A stretch of DNA of 36,173 nt. It comes from CAYPSN01 sp041907025. GTDB taxonomy: Bacteria; Patescibacteriota; Saccharimonadia; CAILAD01; JADZBC01. The notes beneath the pieces are model-generated. The model was not told the DNA's origin. It saw only the letters and a list, made by a program, of their open reading frames with translations, and did no database searches. The translations under genes were made by a program, and so were the position numbers. The DNA is taken from NCBI GenBank assembly GCA_041907025.1, contig JAYRIB010000064.1, positions 1 to 36,173 of the forward strand. The letters run 5' to 3'. The first letter of the stretch is position 1. Each line of letters starts with the position of its first letter. Positions 22,795 to 32,100 of the stretch are shown one piece after another.

Positions 22795-24402
22795 ATGGAA
22801 AAGCAAACTACAGACACAACACATAGTGATGCGCATGAGCGCTCACGGTACTGGCTCGACTTTGTCATTAGCTCAGTCATAGAACAGGTTGGTGATGGGC
22901 GTGAAGTCATTGTATCCTCTGGCATCACACCATCTGGCCCCTATCATGTAGGGCACTCGCGTGAGATCCTCACGGCTGACGCTCTGTTCAAGGGTCTCAA
23001 GGCTCGTGGCGTTAAGGTTCGGCACCTCCACTTTGTTGACGCCTTTGACGCATTGCGTAAACGTTATCCGTATTTGCCAGAAAGCTACGAACAAGAGGCG
23101 GGTAAACCAGTTTACTTAGTGCCAGCTCCGGATGGTCGCCATGGTAGTTACGCGGAACAGTACTTCAGCTCCTACAGGCAAGCGGCTGATATGCTCGGTG
23201 TCGAGATGGAAGTCCTATGGACGCATGAAGAATATATCGCGGGTCGTTATGCCGATATTATCGTTGAGACGTTACAGAAACGAGATCAGATCGCGGCAAT
23301 ACTCGAGCGCATTAGCGGTCGAGCAGTCGAGGATGGCTGGCAGCCAGTACAGATACTCGATGAAACGAATAATAGTTTACGCACCGCCGAATTTTTGTCA
23401 TTTGATCCCGAGGCCAAGTCAGTACGGTATAAGGCAAGTGATGGCACTGAGCGCACAGCTGACATGAAGTTGGGGCAAGTAAAGCTTGATTGGCGCTGTG
23501 ACTGGCCGGCTCGCTGGAAGTTGTTTGGTGTGGGCGTGGAGGGCTTCGGCCGCGAACACGCCACCAAGGGTGGGAGCTATGATACTGGTAAGGCCATCGT
23601 GGAAGAAGTGTATGGCGGCACAGCCCCAATTCCCGTGCCGTATGACACAATCAATCTGAAGGGCGACACCAAGAAGATGTCGAGCTCACTTGGCAACTTG
23701 GTGACCATTCAGGATGCCCTGACGATTATCCCGCCAGAGATCTTGCGCTACTTCGTGTTTAAGTCTTTGCCGCAAAAGCAGATTTTCTTTGATCCTGGTA
23801 TGGGTATGTACACATTGCTTGACGAGGTTGCCAAGATTGAAGAGGCTGAGCAGGCTGGCCTCGGCCATGAGTTTAGCCAGGCGTGGGATATCGCAAAGCT
23901 AAGTGTTGATCAAACAGTAGTTGCTCAAGTTCCGTTTTCGCATTTGGTGACCGTGTACCAGACTGCAGCTGGCGAATTTGAACAAATCCTCGAGTTATTG
24001 CGGCGAACGGGTCACGAGTATGCCGCCGATAACCAAAGCGCTGTGCTGAAGCGTGAGCTAGGCTATGTAAAGCGCTGGTTAAAGGATTACGCACCCGAGC
24101 AGGTTAAGTTTGGCTTGCAAGCGGTTGGAAGTTTTGATCGTGACCTTAGTGAACAGGAAGCCACTTTCTTAACTGCACTAATCGCTAAGCTTCATGCTTT
24201 AGACGCCGAACTGACTGGCGAACTAGCCCACGTGGCGATATATGACAGCACACAAGAGGTTGGGGTCGCGCCTAAAGCTGCTTTTACGCTTCTGTATGAA
24301 GTACTGTTTGGACAGTCTACCGGCCCGCGACTTGGCCATTTTATTGCCTCCTTAGGGCGTGACAAAACTCTCGATTACCTCGAGACGGCTCTGCAAAAGT
24401 AG
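22795..24402 (+). CDS. lysS: Class I lysyl-tRNA synthetase
   Basis: A 535-aa enzyme charging tRNA-Lys. It belongs to the class I (archaeal-type) form, not the common class II bacterial form: a Rossmann domain with HIGH-like HVGH (residues 51-54, in SGPYHVGHSREI) and a KMSKS-like KKMSSS (about 293-298). The region DWPARWKLFGVGVEGFGREHATKGGSYD is typical of this family (written here in the family's reading, residues about 238-265), and a helical anticodon-binding domain fills the C-terminal 200 residues. Class I LysRS occurs in archaea, spirochaetes, alphaproteobacteria and some other bacteria. The start is set by similarity and by the -10 box six bases upstream. Confidence 0.94.
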   Translation: MEKQTTDTTHSDAHERSRYWLDFVISSVIEQVGDGREVIVSSGITPSGPYHVGHSREILTADALFKGLKARGVKVRHLHFVDAFDALRKRYPYLPESYEQEAGKPVYLVPAPDGRHGSYAEQYFSSYRQAADMLGVEMEVLWTHEEYIAGRYADIIVETLQKRDQIAAILERISGRAVEDGWQPVQILDETNNSLRTAEFLSFDPEAKSVRYKASDGTERTADMKLGQVKLDWRCDWPARWKLFGVGVEGFGREHATKGGSYDTGKAIVEEVYGGTAPIPVPYDTINLKGDTKKMSSSLGNLVTIQDALTIIPPEILRYFVFKSLPQKQIFFDPGMGMYTLLDEVAKIEEAEQAGLGHEFSQAWDIAKLSVDQTVVAQVPFSHLVTVYQTAAGEFEQILELLRRTGHEYAADNQSAVLKRELGYVKRWLKDYAPEQVKFGLQAVGSFDRDLSEQEATFLTALIAKLHALDAELTGELAHVAIYDSTQEVGVAPKAAFTLLYEVLFGQSTGPRLGHFIASLGRDKTLDYLETALQK

Positions 24403-24404
24403 CG

Positions 24405-24410
24405 TATAAT
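24405..24410 (+). promoter_or_regulatory. -10 box of serS, leaderless
   Basis: A perfect TATAAT ends eight bases before the serS ATG (24419) and starts two bases after the lysS stop. No clear -35. The serS-hpf pair can therefore be transcribed without a leader. Confidence 0.6.
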
Positions 24411-24418
24411 AAAGGTAT

Positions 24419-25645
24419 ATGTTGGATATCAAATACATCCGTGAGCACCCTGACGCAGTCCGCGACAGCATTACGCGCCGTGGTGTAGCGCTCAACCTAG
24501 ATTCTTTGCTGGAGCTTGACGCTGAGCGCGTGCAGTTGGTTGGTCAGTCAGAGCAACTGCGCTCACAGCTTAAGATTGATGGCAAACCTAGCGAAGACCA
24601 ATTGCGTGATCTTCAGGCCGTCAAAGAGCAGTTCGAAGCGGCTGAATCAAAACTACGCGAGGTAACTGAGCGCTACCAAGACTTGCTTGAACAGGTACCC
24701 AACCTTATTGCTGCCGACACACCAGATGGCGGTGAAGATGCTAAGCGCGTGGACCGCACGTGGGGCAAGACTGATGATCTTGGTTTCGAGCCTAAAGACC
24801 ATTTAGAGCTGAGCTTGATTCATGACATTGTGAACTTTGAAGCGGGTGCCAAGGTGGCTGGCAATAAGTTCTACTTTTTGCGCCCCAAGGCCGTGCGCTT
24901 ATGGCAGGCGATTCTGCGTCTAGCCCAGGATACGATTGCAGAAGAAGGCTTTGAGCCGATGATGGTACCGCATATGGTTAATGAACGGGTCGCAGCTGGC
25001 ACTGGCTACATGCCCAAAGGCGAGCAAGCCGATAATTACCAGGACAAAGAACAGGGTCTGGTAATGATCGCAACCTCTGAGATCCCGCTGACAGCCTACC
25101 ACATGGATGATGTCGTGGATCTAGCTACGCCACTCAAGTATGCTGGCTTGTCCACCTGTTACCGACTAGAGGGCAGTGCCTATGGCAAGTTTGCCAAAGG
25201 GCTTTACCGTGTTCATCAGTTTGATAAGCTCGAAATGTACACCTTTTGCGCAGCTGAGCAGTCCGAAGGCGAACTGGAGCGGATCATTGCGCTCGAAGAA
25301 AAGATCTTCCAGGCACTTGAGATCCCCTACCAACTTACGCGTACTCCTAGCGGGGACTTATCGGCCCCAGCGTATAAAAAGTTTGATCTGGAATACTACT
25401 CGCCAGTCGACAAGGGCTACCGTGAGCTGACAAGCTGTTCGAACTGTACTGATTACCAAGCGCGGCGTTTAAACATTCGCTACCGTAATGCAGCAGGAAA
25501 ACTTGACTACGCTCACACACTGAACGGTACGGCCGTTAACACGACACGTACGCTGATCGCGTTTTTAGAGAATCACCAGCAGGCAGATGGTGAGGTTCGT
25601 ATTCCCAAGGCATTGCAGCACTATTATGGAGGAGAAACACTATGA
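24419..25645 (+). CDS. serS: Seryl-tRNA synthetase
   Basis: A 408-aa class II synthetase. It starts with the family sequence MLDIKYIREHPDAVRDSI and has the N-terminal coiled-coil arm (about 30-100) that binds the long variable arm of tRNA-Ser. Motif 2 lies in CYRLEGSAYGKFAKGLYRVH, and the serine site in FDKLEMYTF. Motif 3 is NGTAVNTTRTLIAFLENHQ. The length is typical. The stop TGA overlaps the hpf ATG (ATGA), so the two are coupled. TGA here is a stop, which matters for the genetic code question in CPR bacteria. Confidence 0.97.
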   Translation: MLDIKYIREHPDAVRDSITRRGVALNLDSLLELDAERVQLVGQSEQLRSQLKIDGKPSEDQLRDLQAVKEQFEAAESKLREVTERYQDLLEQVPNLIAADTPDGGEDAKRVDRTWGKTDDLGFEPKDHLELSLIHDIVNFEAGAKVAGNKFYFLRPKAVRLWQAILRLAQDTIAEEGFEPMMVPHMVNERVAAGTGYMPKGEQADNYQDKEQGLVMIATSEIPLTAYHMDDVVDLATPLKYAGLSTCYRLEGSAYGKFAKGLYRVHQFDKLEMYTFCAAEQSEGELERIIALEEKIFQALEIPYQLTRTPSGDLSAPAYKKFDLEYYSPVDKGYRELTSCSNCTDYQARRLNIRYRNAAGKLDYAHTLNGTAVNTTRTLIAFLENHQQADGEVRIPKALQHYYGGETL

Positions 25646-26058
25646 TCAAATTGCAACTAACTGGCCGTAAATACGATATCGATGAGGAACTGACGCGCTA
25701 TACCAAAAAGCGCCTCGGCAGCCTCGACAAATACCTGCCACGCAAGCACAAGGCACAGCAAATGCAGGTCGAGATTCACCGTGATCCGTCGGGCAAGGAA
25801 GACAATCGTTATAAGGTGAAGGCTAATCTGCACCTGCCGGAGCATGAGATCGTTGCAGAAACGGCTACCATGAATCCGCATGCCGCAGTCGACATTGTAC
25901 GGGAGAAGCTGAAGCTCCAAATCAGGAAGTACAAAGAAAAGCACGCCACGCGTCGGTTTCGCATCAAAGAACTCTTTAACCGAGCCAAAAAGGAAGAGCG
26001 CGCAGCTGCCAAGGATGACGGTGTGGCTAAGGGTTACCGCGAGCAGGAACTAGATTAG
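25642..26058 (+). CDS. hpf: Ribosome hibernation-promoting factor (HPF/RaiA family)
   Basis: A 138-aa protein that binds the 30S decoding region and silences ribosomes in slow growth. The HPF fold is seen in MIKLQLTGRKYDIDEELTRY, KKRLGSLDKYLPR and the conserved ATMNPHAAVDIVREKLKLQI. It is the short type; instead of the dimerisation domain of long HPF it has a basic tail (FRIKELFNRAKKEERAAAK). GGAGG lies upstream of ATG 25642, inside the serS end. The next promoter (secA) starts within 40 bases. Confidence 0.9.
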   Translation: MIKLQLTGRKYDIDEELTRYTKKRLGSLDKYLPRKHKAQQMQVEIHRDPSGKEDNRYKVKANLHLPEHEIVAETATMNPHAAVDIVREKLKLQIRKYKEKHATRRFRIKELFNRAKKEERAAAKDDGVAKGYREQELD

Positions 26059-26098
26059 GTTCTCGTTCTCACGCTTTTGTTTCGCTACCCAAGCAAGG

Positions 26099-26104
26099 TA
26101 TACT
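26099..26104 (+). promoter_or_regulatory. -10 box of secA
   Basis: TATACT at 26099-26104 would start RNA near 26111, three bases before the upstream mini-ORF (ATG 26114) and 17 before the secA GTG. The -35 region (TTTGTT, about 26076-26081) is weak. Confidence 0.55.
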
Positions 26105-26113
26105 AGTAAGGTT

Positions 26114-26137
26114 ATGAAGGGCTTAATGTGCCGTTGA
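26114..26137 (+). CDS. Seven-codon upstream ORF overlapping the secA start
   Basis: ATG AAG GGC TTA ATG TGC CGT TGA encodes MKGLMCR. It begins about three bases after the predicted transcript start and its stop lies seven bases inside secA, in a different frame. It contains the secA ribosome binding site (AAGGG, 26117-26121). If translated it could control secA by blocking or coupling initiation, as leader peptides such as SecM do in principle, but there is no sequence similarity to SecM. It may be chance. Confidence 0.25.
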   Translation: MKGLMCR

Positions 26138-28698
26138 TCAAGAAAATATTTGGAGACCCGAACGCCCGCGAGATTAAGCGCGTCCGTGCTTACGTGGATC
26201 GGGCTAATACTTATACTGAAGCTACCAAGAAGCTCAGCGACGCCCAGCTCAAGGCAAAAACGAAAGAGTTTCGGACAGCCTTGGAAAATGGCAAGACGCT
26301 TGATGATTTATTGCCTGAAGCCTTTGCGGTAAGTCGCGAGGCTGCCGAGAGGGTACTCGGCATGCGGCACTTCGACGTTCAGCTGATGGGTGGCGTGGTC
26401 TTGCACGAGGGTAAAATTGCCGAGATGCGCACCGGTGAAGGCAAGACGCTGGTCGCTACCGCCCCCGTTTACCTTAATGCTTTAACCGGCAAAGGCGTGC
26501 ACGTTATTACCGTGAACGACTACTTAGCGCAGCTGCACGCTGGCTGGATGGGTGAGTTGTACACTTTTCTTGGTCTCTCCGTTGGCGTGATTGTTCACGA
26601 CAAGGCTTTGCTCTACGATCCTGAATACAATGACGAGAGCCACGAGGACAAGCGCCTGAAGCACTTAAAGCAGGTTAATCGTCAGCAGGCCTACGGTGCC
26701 GACATCACCTACGGCACTAATAACGAGTTTGGCTTTGATTATTTACGTGACAACATGGTGCAGGACCTGGGACAGATGGTCCAGCGTGAGCTGAACTACG
26801 CAATTGTCGACGAAGTTGACTCTATTTTGATTGATGAAGCGCGCACGCCGCTGATCATATCCGCTCCTGCGGCAAAATCGACTGATCGGTACTATACGTT
26901 TGCGACCGTTGCCAAGACACTCGTGCAAGACACGCATTACACTTTGGACGAGAAGCAGAAGGCGGCGAGCCTGACGGATGAAGGTATTGAAGCTATCGAG
27001 AAGGCTCTGGGGGTCGAAAACATCTATGAAGCCGGTCGGATCGAGGATGTGCACTTAATTGAGCAAAGCCTGAAGGCGACGGCACTGTTTAAGCGCGACC
27101 GTGACTATGTGGTCACGCCCGATGGCGAGATTGTAATCGTGGATGAGTTTACTGGCCGACTTATGCCCGGACGGCGCTGGAGCGAAGGCTTACACCAGGC
27201 GGTCGAGGCTAAAGAAGGCTTGGAGATTCAGCAGGAGTCGCAGACCTTAGCCACTGTTACCTTCCAGAATTTGTTTAGGCTCTATAGCAAGCTGGCGGGC
27301 ATGACTGGTACGGCGGCGACTGAAGCCGAGGAGTTTTCTAAGATCTATAAGCTAGAAGTTACAACTATCCCGACGCATCGCCCGATGGTGCGCAAAGACT
27401 TGCCAGACAGAATTTATAAAACCGAGCAAGCTAAGTTCGAAGCAGTCGTTCGTGAGGTGGCGGAGCGTCATGGCAATGGCCAGCCAGTCCTGCTTGGTAC
27501 GGTCAGTATCGAGAAGAACGAAGTGCTAAGTTCTATGCTCCATGCGGCCAAGATCCCGCACGAAGTTTTAAATGCTAAGAATAACGAGGCCGAGGCTGGG
27601 GTAATAGCCCGCGCGGGCCAAAAGGCCGCAGTAACGCTGGCTACCAACATTGCTGGTCGTGGTACTGACATTATGCTTGGTGACGGCGTGCAGGATCTTG
27701 GTGGTCTGCACGTGCTTGGTACCGAGCGACACGAATCGCGGCGCATCGATAATCAGCTGCGTGGACGGTCTGGTCGCCAGGGTGACCCGGGTTCCAGCCA
27801 GTTCTTCGTCAGTTTAGACGACGATTTAATGCGGATTTTTGGTTCAGAACGCATTGCCAGTGTTATGAACACCCTGCGTTTGCCAGATGACACACCGATT
27901 GAGAACTCGATGATCTCTCGTTCGCTTGAGTCAGCCCAAAAGAAGGTAGAGGGGCATAACTTCGACATTCGCAAGCATTTGGTTGAATACGATGATGTTA
28001 TGAACTCGCATCGCGAGATTATGTACGCACGCCGTCGTAGAGTTCTTAATAAAGCTGACCAACGGCAAGAGATCTTGACGATGATCAAGAGCGAGCTCAA
28101 TGTAATTGTGGAGAGCAATGTCGACACCAAGACTGGCGACATCGATTTGGCCAAGATCGCCACCAGTAGTGAGCACATTATGCCGCTACCAAAGGACTGG
28201 GCAGAGTCGCTGACTTCGAAGTTACCGGTTGATGTGACCAATAATCTCATGGCTATTGCCGAAGAGCTCTATGCCCAGCGCGAAAAAGAGTTTGGCAGTG
28301 AGAGTATGCGCACCTTAGAGCGCCTGGTAAGCCTTCAGGTGATCGATACAGCCTGGCTGAACCATCTTGAGACCATGGAGCACTTGCGAGACGGTATTGG
28401 CTTGCGCGGTTATGCCCAAAAGGATCCTTTAGTTGAGTATAAATCCGAAGCCTATCGGCTATTTAAGCAACTGCAGCGGGCGGTGGATGCTGAGGTAGCA
28501 ACGACTATCTTCAAGGTCTCTCTGCAACAGGAGCCGGTTGAGGCACTTCCGGAAACTGCCATTACTACGGGTGCTGCGAATGCTCATCAGGGTAGCAATA
28601 TTCCATCGAACACGAGTTCGGCCGGCAACCGCTCCGAAGGTGGTAATCGCTCAGCTCGCCGCGCCGCCGCCCGCGCTGCCAAAAAACAGCGTTCTTAA
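26128..28698 (+). CDS. secA: Preprotein translocase ATPase SecA
   Basis: An 856-aa motor that drives proteins through SecYEG. Walker A MRTGEGKTLV (about 100-109), Walker B with VDEVDSILIDEARTPLIIS (about 226 on), helicase-like motifs VSIEKNEVLS, TNIAGRGTDIMLG and GRSGRQGDPGSSQFF, and the scaffold and wing domains follow in normal order. The C-terminal tail is Ser/Asn/Arg-rich and ends RAAKKQRS without the zinc-binding SecB-interaction site, fitting a lineage without SecB. GTG 26128 (MPLIKKIFGDPNAREIKR) matches the usual N-terminus and has AAGGG seven bases upstream. Confidence 0.97.
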   Translation: MPLIKKIFGDPNAREIKRVRAYVDRANTYTEATKKLSDAQLKAKTKEFRTALENGKTLDDLLPEAFAVSREAAERVLGMRHFDVQLMGGVVLHEGKIAEMRTGEGKTLVATAPVYLNALTGKGVHVITVNDYLAQLHAGWMGELYTFLGLSVGVIVHDKALLYDPEYNDESHEDKRLKHLKQVNRQQAYGADITYGTNNEFGFDYLRDNMVQDLGQMVQRELNYAIVDEVDSILIDEARTPLIISAPAAKSTDRYYTFATVAKTLVQDTHYTLDEKQKAASLTDEGIEAIEKALGVENIYEAGRIEDVHLIEQSLKATALFKRDRDYVVTPDGEIVIVDEFTGRLMPGRRWSEGLHQAVEAKEGLEIQQESQTLATVTFQNLFRLYSKLAGMTGTAATEAEEFSKIYKLEVTTIPTHRPMVRKDLPDRIYKTEQAKFEAVVREVAERHGNGQPVLLGTVSIEKNEVLSSMLHAAKIPHEVLNAKNNEAEAGVIARAGQKAAVTLATNIAGRGTDIMLGDGVQDLGGLHVLGTERHESRRIDNQLRGRSGRQGDPGSSQFFVSLDDDLMRIFGSERIASVMNTLRLPDDTPIENSMISRSLESAQKKVEGHNFDIRKHLVEYDDVMNSHREIMYARRRRVLNKADQRQEILTMIKSELNVIVESNVDTKTGDIDLAKIATSSEHIMPLPKDWAESLTSKLPVDVTNNLMAIAEELYAQREKEFGSESMRTLERLVSLQVIDTAWLNHLETMEHLRDGIGLRGYAQKDPLVEYKSEAYRLFKQLQRAVDAEVATTIFKVSLQQEPVEALPETAITTGAANAHQGSNIPSNTSSAGNRSEGGNRSARRAAARAAKKQRS

Positions 28699-28722
28699 GC
28701 TTTCTAATCAAGCATAAGTGGT

Positions 28723-28752
28723 TTGACATACCTGATTGTTGCCGTGTAAAAT
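28723..28752 (+). promoter_or_regulatory. Promoter of the 112-aa/1600-aa gene pair
   Basis: TTGACA (28723-28728) and TAAAAT (28747-28752) are 18 bases apart. Transcription would start near 28759, about 19 bases before ATG 28778, with AAAGG in between. Confidence 0.75.
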
Positions 28753-28777
28753 AAGCCTAATATACAAAGGCGACGAC

Positions 28778-29116
28778 ATGGACGAACAGAAGAAAGTATC
28801 AACCCCAAAAGATCGGGCTGATTTGAATATTGAAAGATTTGCAGAGAATCTTCTTCAGGAAAAAGAACTGGCGAATGTAGACCAGCAGACTCGCGATATT
28901 ATGCGAGCCGACTTAGTTGATAGGCTAGAAAAGGTCACCAATAGGGTTATCGTTGATAGTTTGCCGGAGGAAAAGCTAACAGAGTTTGAGTCCCTTATAG
29001 GCAGAGAGGTTGTACAGGAAGAGCTGCAGAGTTTCATTCAAGCTAATGTTCCGGAGCTTGAAGATAAGCTGACCGATGCATACTTTGACTTTAGAAGACT
29101 TTACTTAGGCTTATAG
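28778..29116 (+). CDS. Short acidic helical protein (DUF5663-like, tentative)
   Basis: A 112-aa, Glu/Asp/Leu-rich protein predicted to be mostly helical, with no signal peptide or membrane helix. The stretches FAENLLQEKEL and LVDRLEKV recall a small family seen in CPR genomes (I think DUF5663), but I cannot confirm this. ATG 28778 (MDEQKKVSTP) is chosen because the promoter and AAAGG site lie directly upstream; the frame is open to 28736. Only six bases separate it from the giant gene that follows, so the two are co-transcribed and probably act together, perhaps as an adaptor or chaperone for the larger protein. That role is inference. Confidence 0.7.
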   Translation: MDEQKKVSTPKDRADLNIERFAENLLQEKELANVDQQTRDIMRADLVDRLEKVTNRVIVDSLPEEKLTEFESLIGREVVQEELQSFIQANVPELEDKLTDAYFDFRRLYLGL

Positions 29117-29122
29117 GGATAT

Positions 29123-32100
29123 ATGGCAACTCCCGATACTATTCATTCATCTACGCAGCAACAAGGTGGTACTAGCCTTGAAGCTAGTATGTCGCCCGGG
29201 CTATTAGCTGATCTAGAAAAGATTGAGAGTATGAGTGATAAGGATTTTAGCGAGGCTGCTCACGCCGAGCTCGGTACTGCGGGTGTCAACCAAACTGAGC
29301 GTACACCGACTGCTGCTAGCATCGAGAACAGTCCAGCACAAGCTGCCTACAATGAGCCCCAATCACCACTCGATAGTAGTGATACGGCGGGAGATGATAT
29401 GGCTCTCCCGACTTTAACCGTTGTCCCCGTACAGCATCCCTCCATACCCCAAGCAGCCGAACGCATGCCTACACTTGGCAATAATCATGCCGATGCAATA
29501 GCCCAGGAGACATCAGTTGAAGCTGAAACAGATCTCAGTTCTGTTGTTAAATCTAGTGATGGAGAAGAGGGTAAGATGCCCGCAGCTTCTGAAGCAGGAC
29601 TTGAAGCCGCACTTGAGAGAGTTGAGCAGTCGGAAGTAGTCACATTTGCTGGTAGGGCCTATTCCAAGGGTGACATTGTTACCTATACCTCTGAAGCTGG
29701 CAATACAAGCGAGTATTATATATTAACAAACACTATCGAGGATCCGCCAGGGATAGTTCTCCAGCCCGTCGGCCCAGGCGTGGTGTTTGCAGTTGGTGGT
29801 GATGTTGATCCTGCCCGTGTTGCTCCCCCGACTGACGAAGAAGGTCCACCAGCCGATGAGGTCGACCCTCCTGTAGATCGCACCCCTGACGAAGAAGATC
29901 CACCAGCCGATGAGGTTGATCCTCCTGCAGATCGCACCCCTCACGAAGAAGATCCACCAGCCGATGAGGTTGATCCTCCTGTTGATCGCACCCCTCACGA
30001 AGAAGATCCACCAATTGGAGCCGAGCCAATTGTAGCTCACATTGCTGATGCAGAGGATACTGATAGGCGAGCTGCAAAGATTTTGGCTGATAATCAACTC
30101 AATGCCGAGCTAGCAGAATTACGCCAAGAACTATATGGCACAGACGAGCCGCCTCGAGGCAATCGATTCTCCCGCATGGTTAAGAGTGTTGCCCGGGCTG
30201 TTAAGGGAACTGCCCTCCACCCCGTTAAATCAATGGAGTATGTTGCGCGTTCTACTATGTTCCGTGAAGGCTACCGGCAGAAGTACATCCACGAGCATTT
30301 TGGGGGCATGCAGGGGGCGGAGTTCCACTCAGCTGTTGCAGACGAGGTCGCTCGCAGGCTAGATCTGGGCGAGGACTTATTACTTGATGGTGAACAGATT
30401 CTGGGTGAGGACAGGCCAGAAGTGCGTGCGGTTAAGGATCAGCTCAATAACGTTTTTTATCAGGGTATTACGGGTGCTATGGATCGGGCCTCTGTGCTAG
30501 AAGAAGCTAAGCGTATTGCAGCTGAGGCACCTTGGATTAATAATGATACCGATCAAGGTCCTCATCTGGTACAGAATCTTGAATCTATCTATGACCGTGT
30601 AATAGCTCAAGTCGATCACGAAGCGGGCTTAGCTGCCGTTGATGAGGCTTTCAAGCTAGAAGGTGGCACAGCAAAATTAGATGTCAACGCCGAAGCTCAT
30701 CGAACGAAAGTCGATGCAGTTATGGAGAAGCTTACCAATTCTCGCTTTAAGGGCCTCTTGGTTAACGAGGCGACAACGGCAATTGCAGTAGGTGCCGTAG
30801 CTAGTTTTGTTGGCAACTTTTTAAAGAGTGGCTCAGTCCGTAAGGGCGCCATCTTATTCGGTGTTGTAGGAACAGGTTTTTCATTGCCAGTAGCGGTTGC
30901 CGCCGGTGCCGCCGCCGGTGGCTTTGCCCTATTACGAGAGCGGATGACCCTGCGCCAGGAACGTGCTCTTCATATGGCTGACATTGCTAGCGGTAAGGAA
31001 ATGTCTGATAGCCCAGAGAATGCGCCGAGGCGAGCCGAGATTAATGCAACGATTGTTGAAATGGTTTCTGCCAGTGACTTACTCCAGCGATTTGATGAGC
31101 TTCAGCCAGAGGATGGGCTGGGACTCTCGCCAGGGGATGCCCAGCAACTAGCGAATTGGTTGGTAGAAACAACGACGCTACAAAACCTGGGAGATAGCCA
31201 GCGGCTTGACTTGGTTCGATACACTTCACCAGATAGTGTAGAGGTAGAAAAAACCGACTTGTTTGTAGCGCGTGCTCAGGCGATCTCTATGGTGCGAGAC
31301 TATGCTTTAGCCCACCCTGACTTCATGAGGGCTGTACCAGGGGCTGATATTGACGCCAAGATTGCCTCTCAGGTGCAGCTTGCCGAACAGGCGCTCACTG
31401 AGGGCCAAATTAGTGAGAGAGACAAAGTATTCCGGGGCCTCATGCGCAAACGGGGCGCGCAACGGGCGGTGGCTACCGCAGCCTTCTCGGTCTTTGCCAG
31501 CTATTTAGGTTCTAAAATTACAGACCAGATTTCTGGTGGGCAAGAGTCTCGCACAGTCACAAATACGAGTGTTGAAGAAAACGTACGTACACCAGTTTCG
31601 TTGCGCGGTGATGTCGTGAATATGCCAAAGGGCTTCCGGGCAGACGGCCACAGTCTGTACGATGCTAAAGGTAATATGGTTGCTAAGCACTTTGATGGAA
31701 ATCAGAATGGAATGGGCGGTTTTTCGCCCGAAACGGTTGCTGAGCTCAAGGCTAAAGGTATTGGCTATCATGAGAGCATTAAATGGCACGAGAGTACCGT
31801 TACTCGCCGAGTTGGCTTACCTGAGTACATGGCTGAGCGCCCAGGGGAGTTTAAAGCTATTCATCGTACTGGATGGATGGACAATAATACGCCATCACCC
31901 GCCTTTGATTTAAATGAGCTCCGCCTTGACTTCCGTGCTAACTCAGATGGTTCGGTTGTCCTGGCTTCTGACAGAATGGCTGACAGCGGCTCATTCCACG
32001 ATCAGCTGGCAATAATGGCTCATTCCGAGCAGCAGGGTGGGAACCTCAGAATGCTTATAACTCCTTCGCGAGCAGATCAGGGCCGTGCAATTACGCTCGA

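Noticed and set aside
29840..30013. CRISPR-like direct repeats
   Set aside because: The 54-base units are contiguous with no spacers, stay in frame and encode an 18-residue protein repeat.
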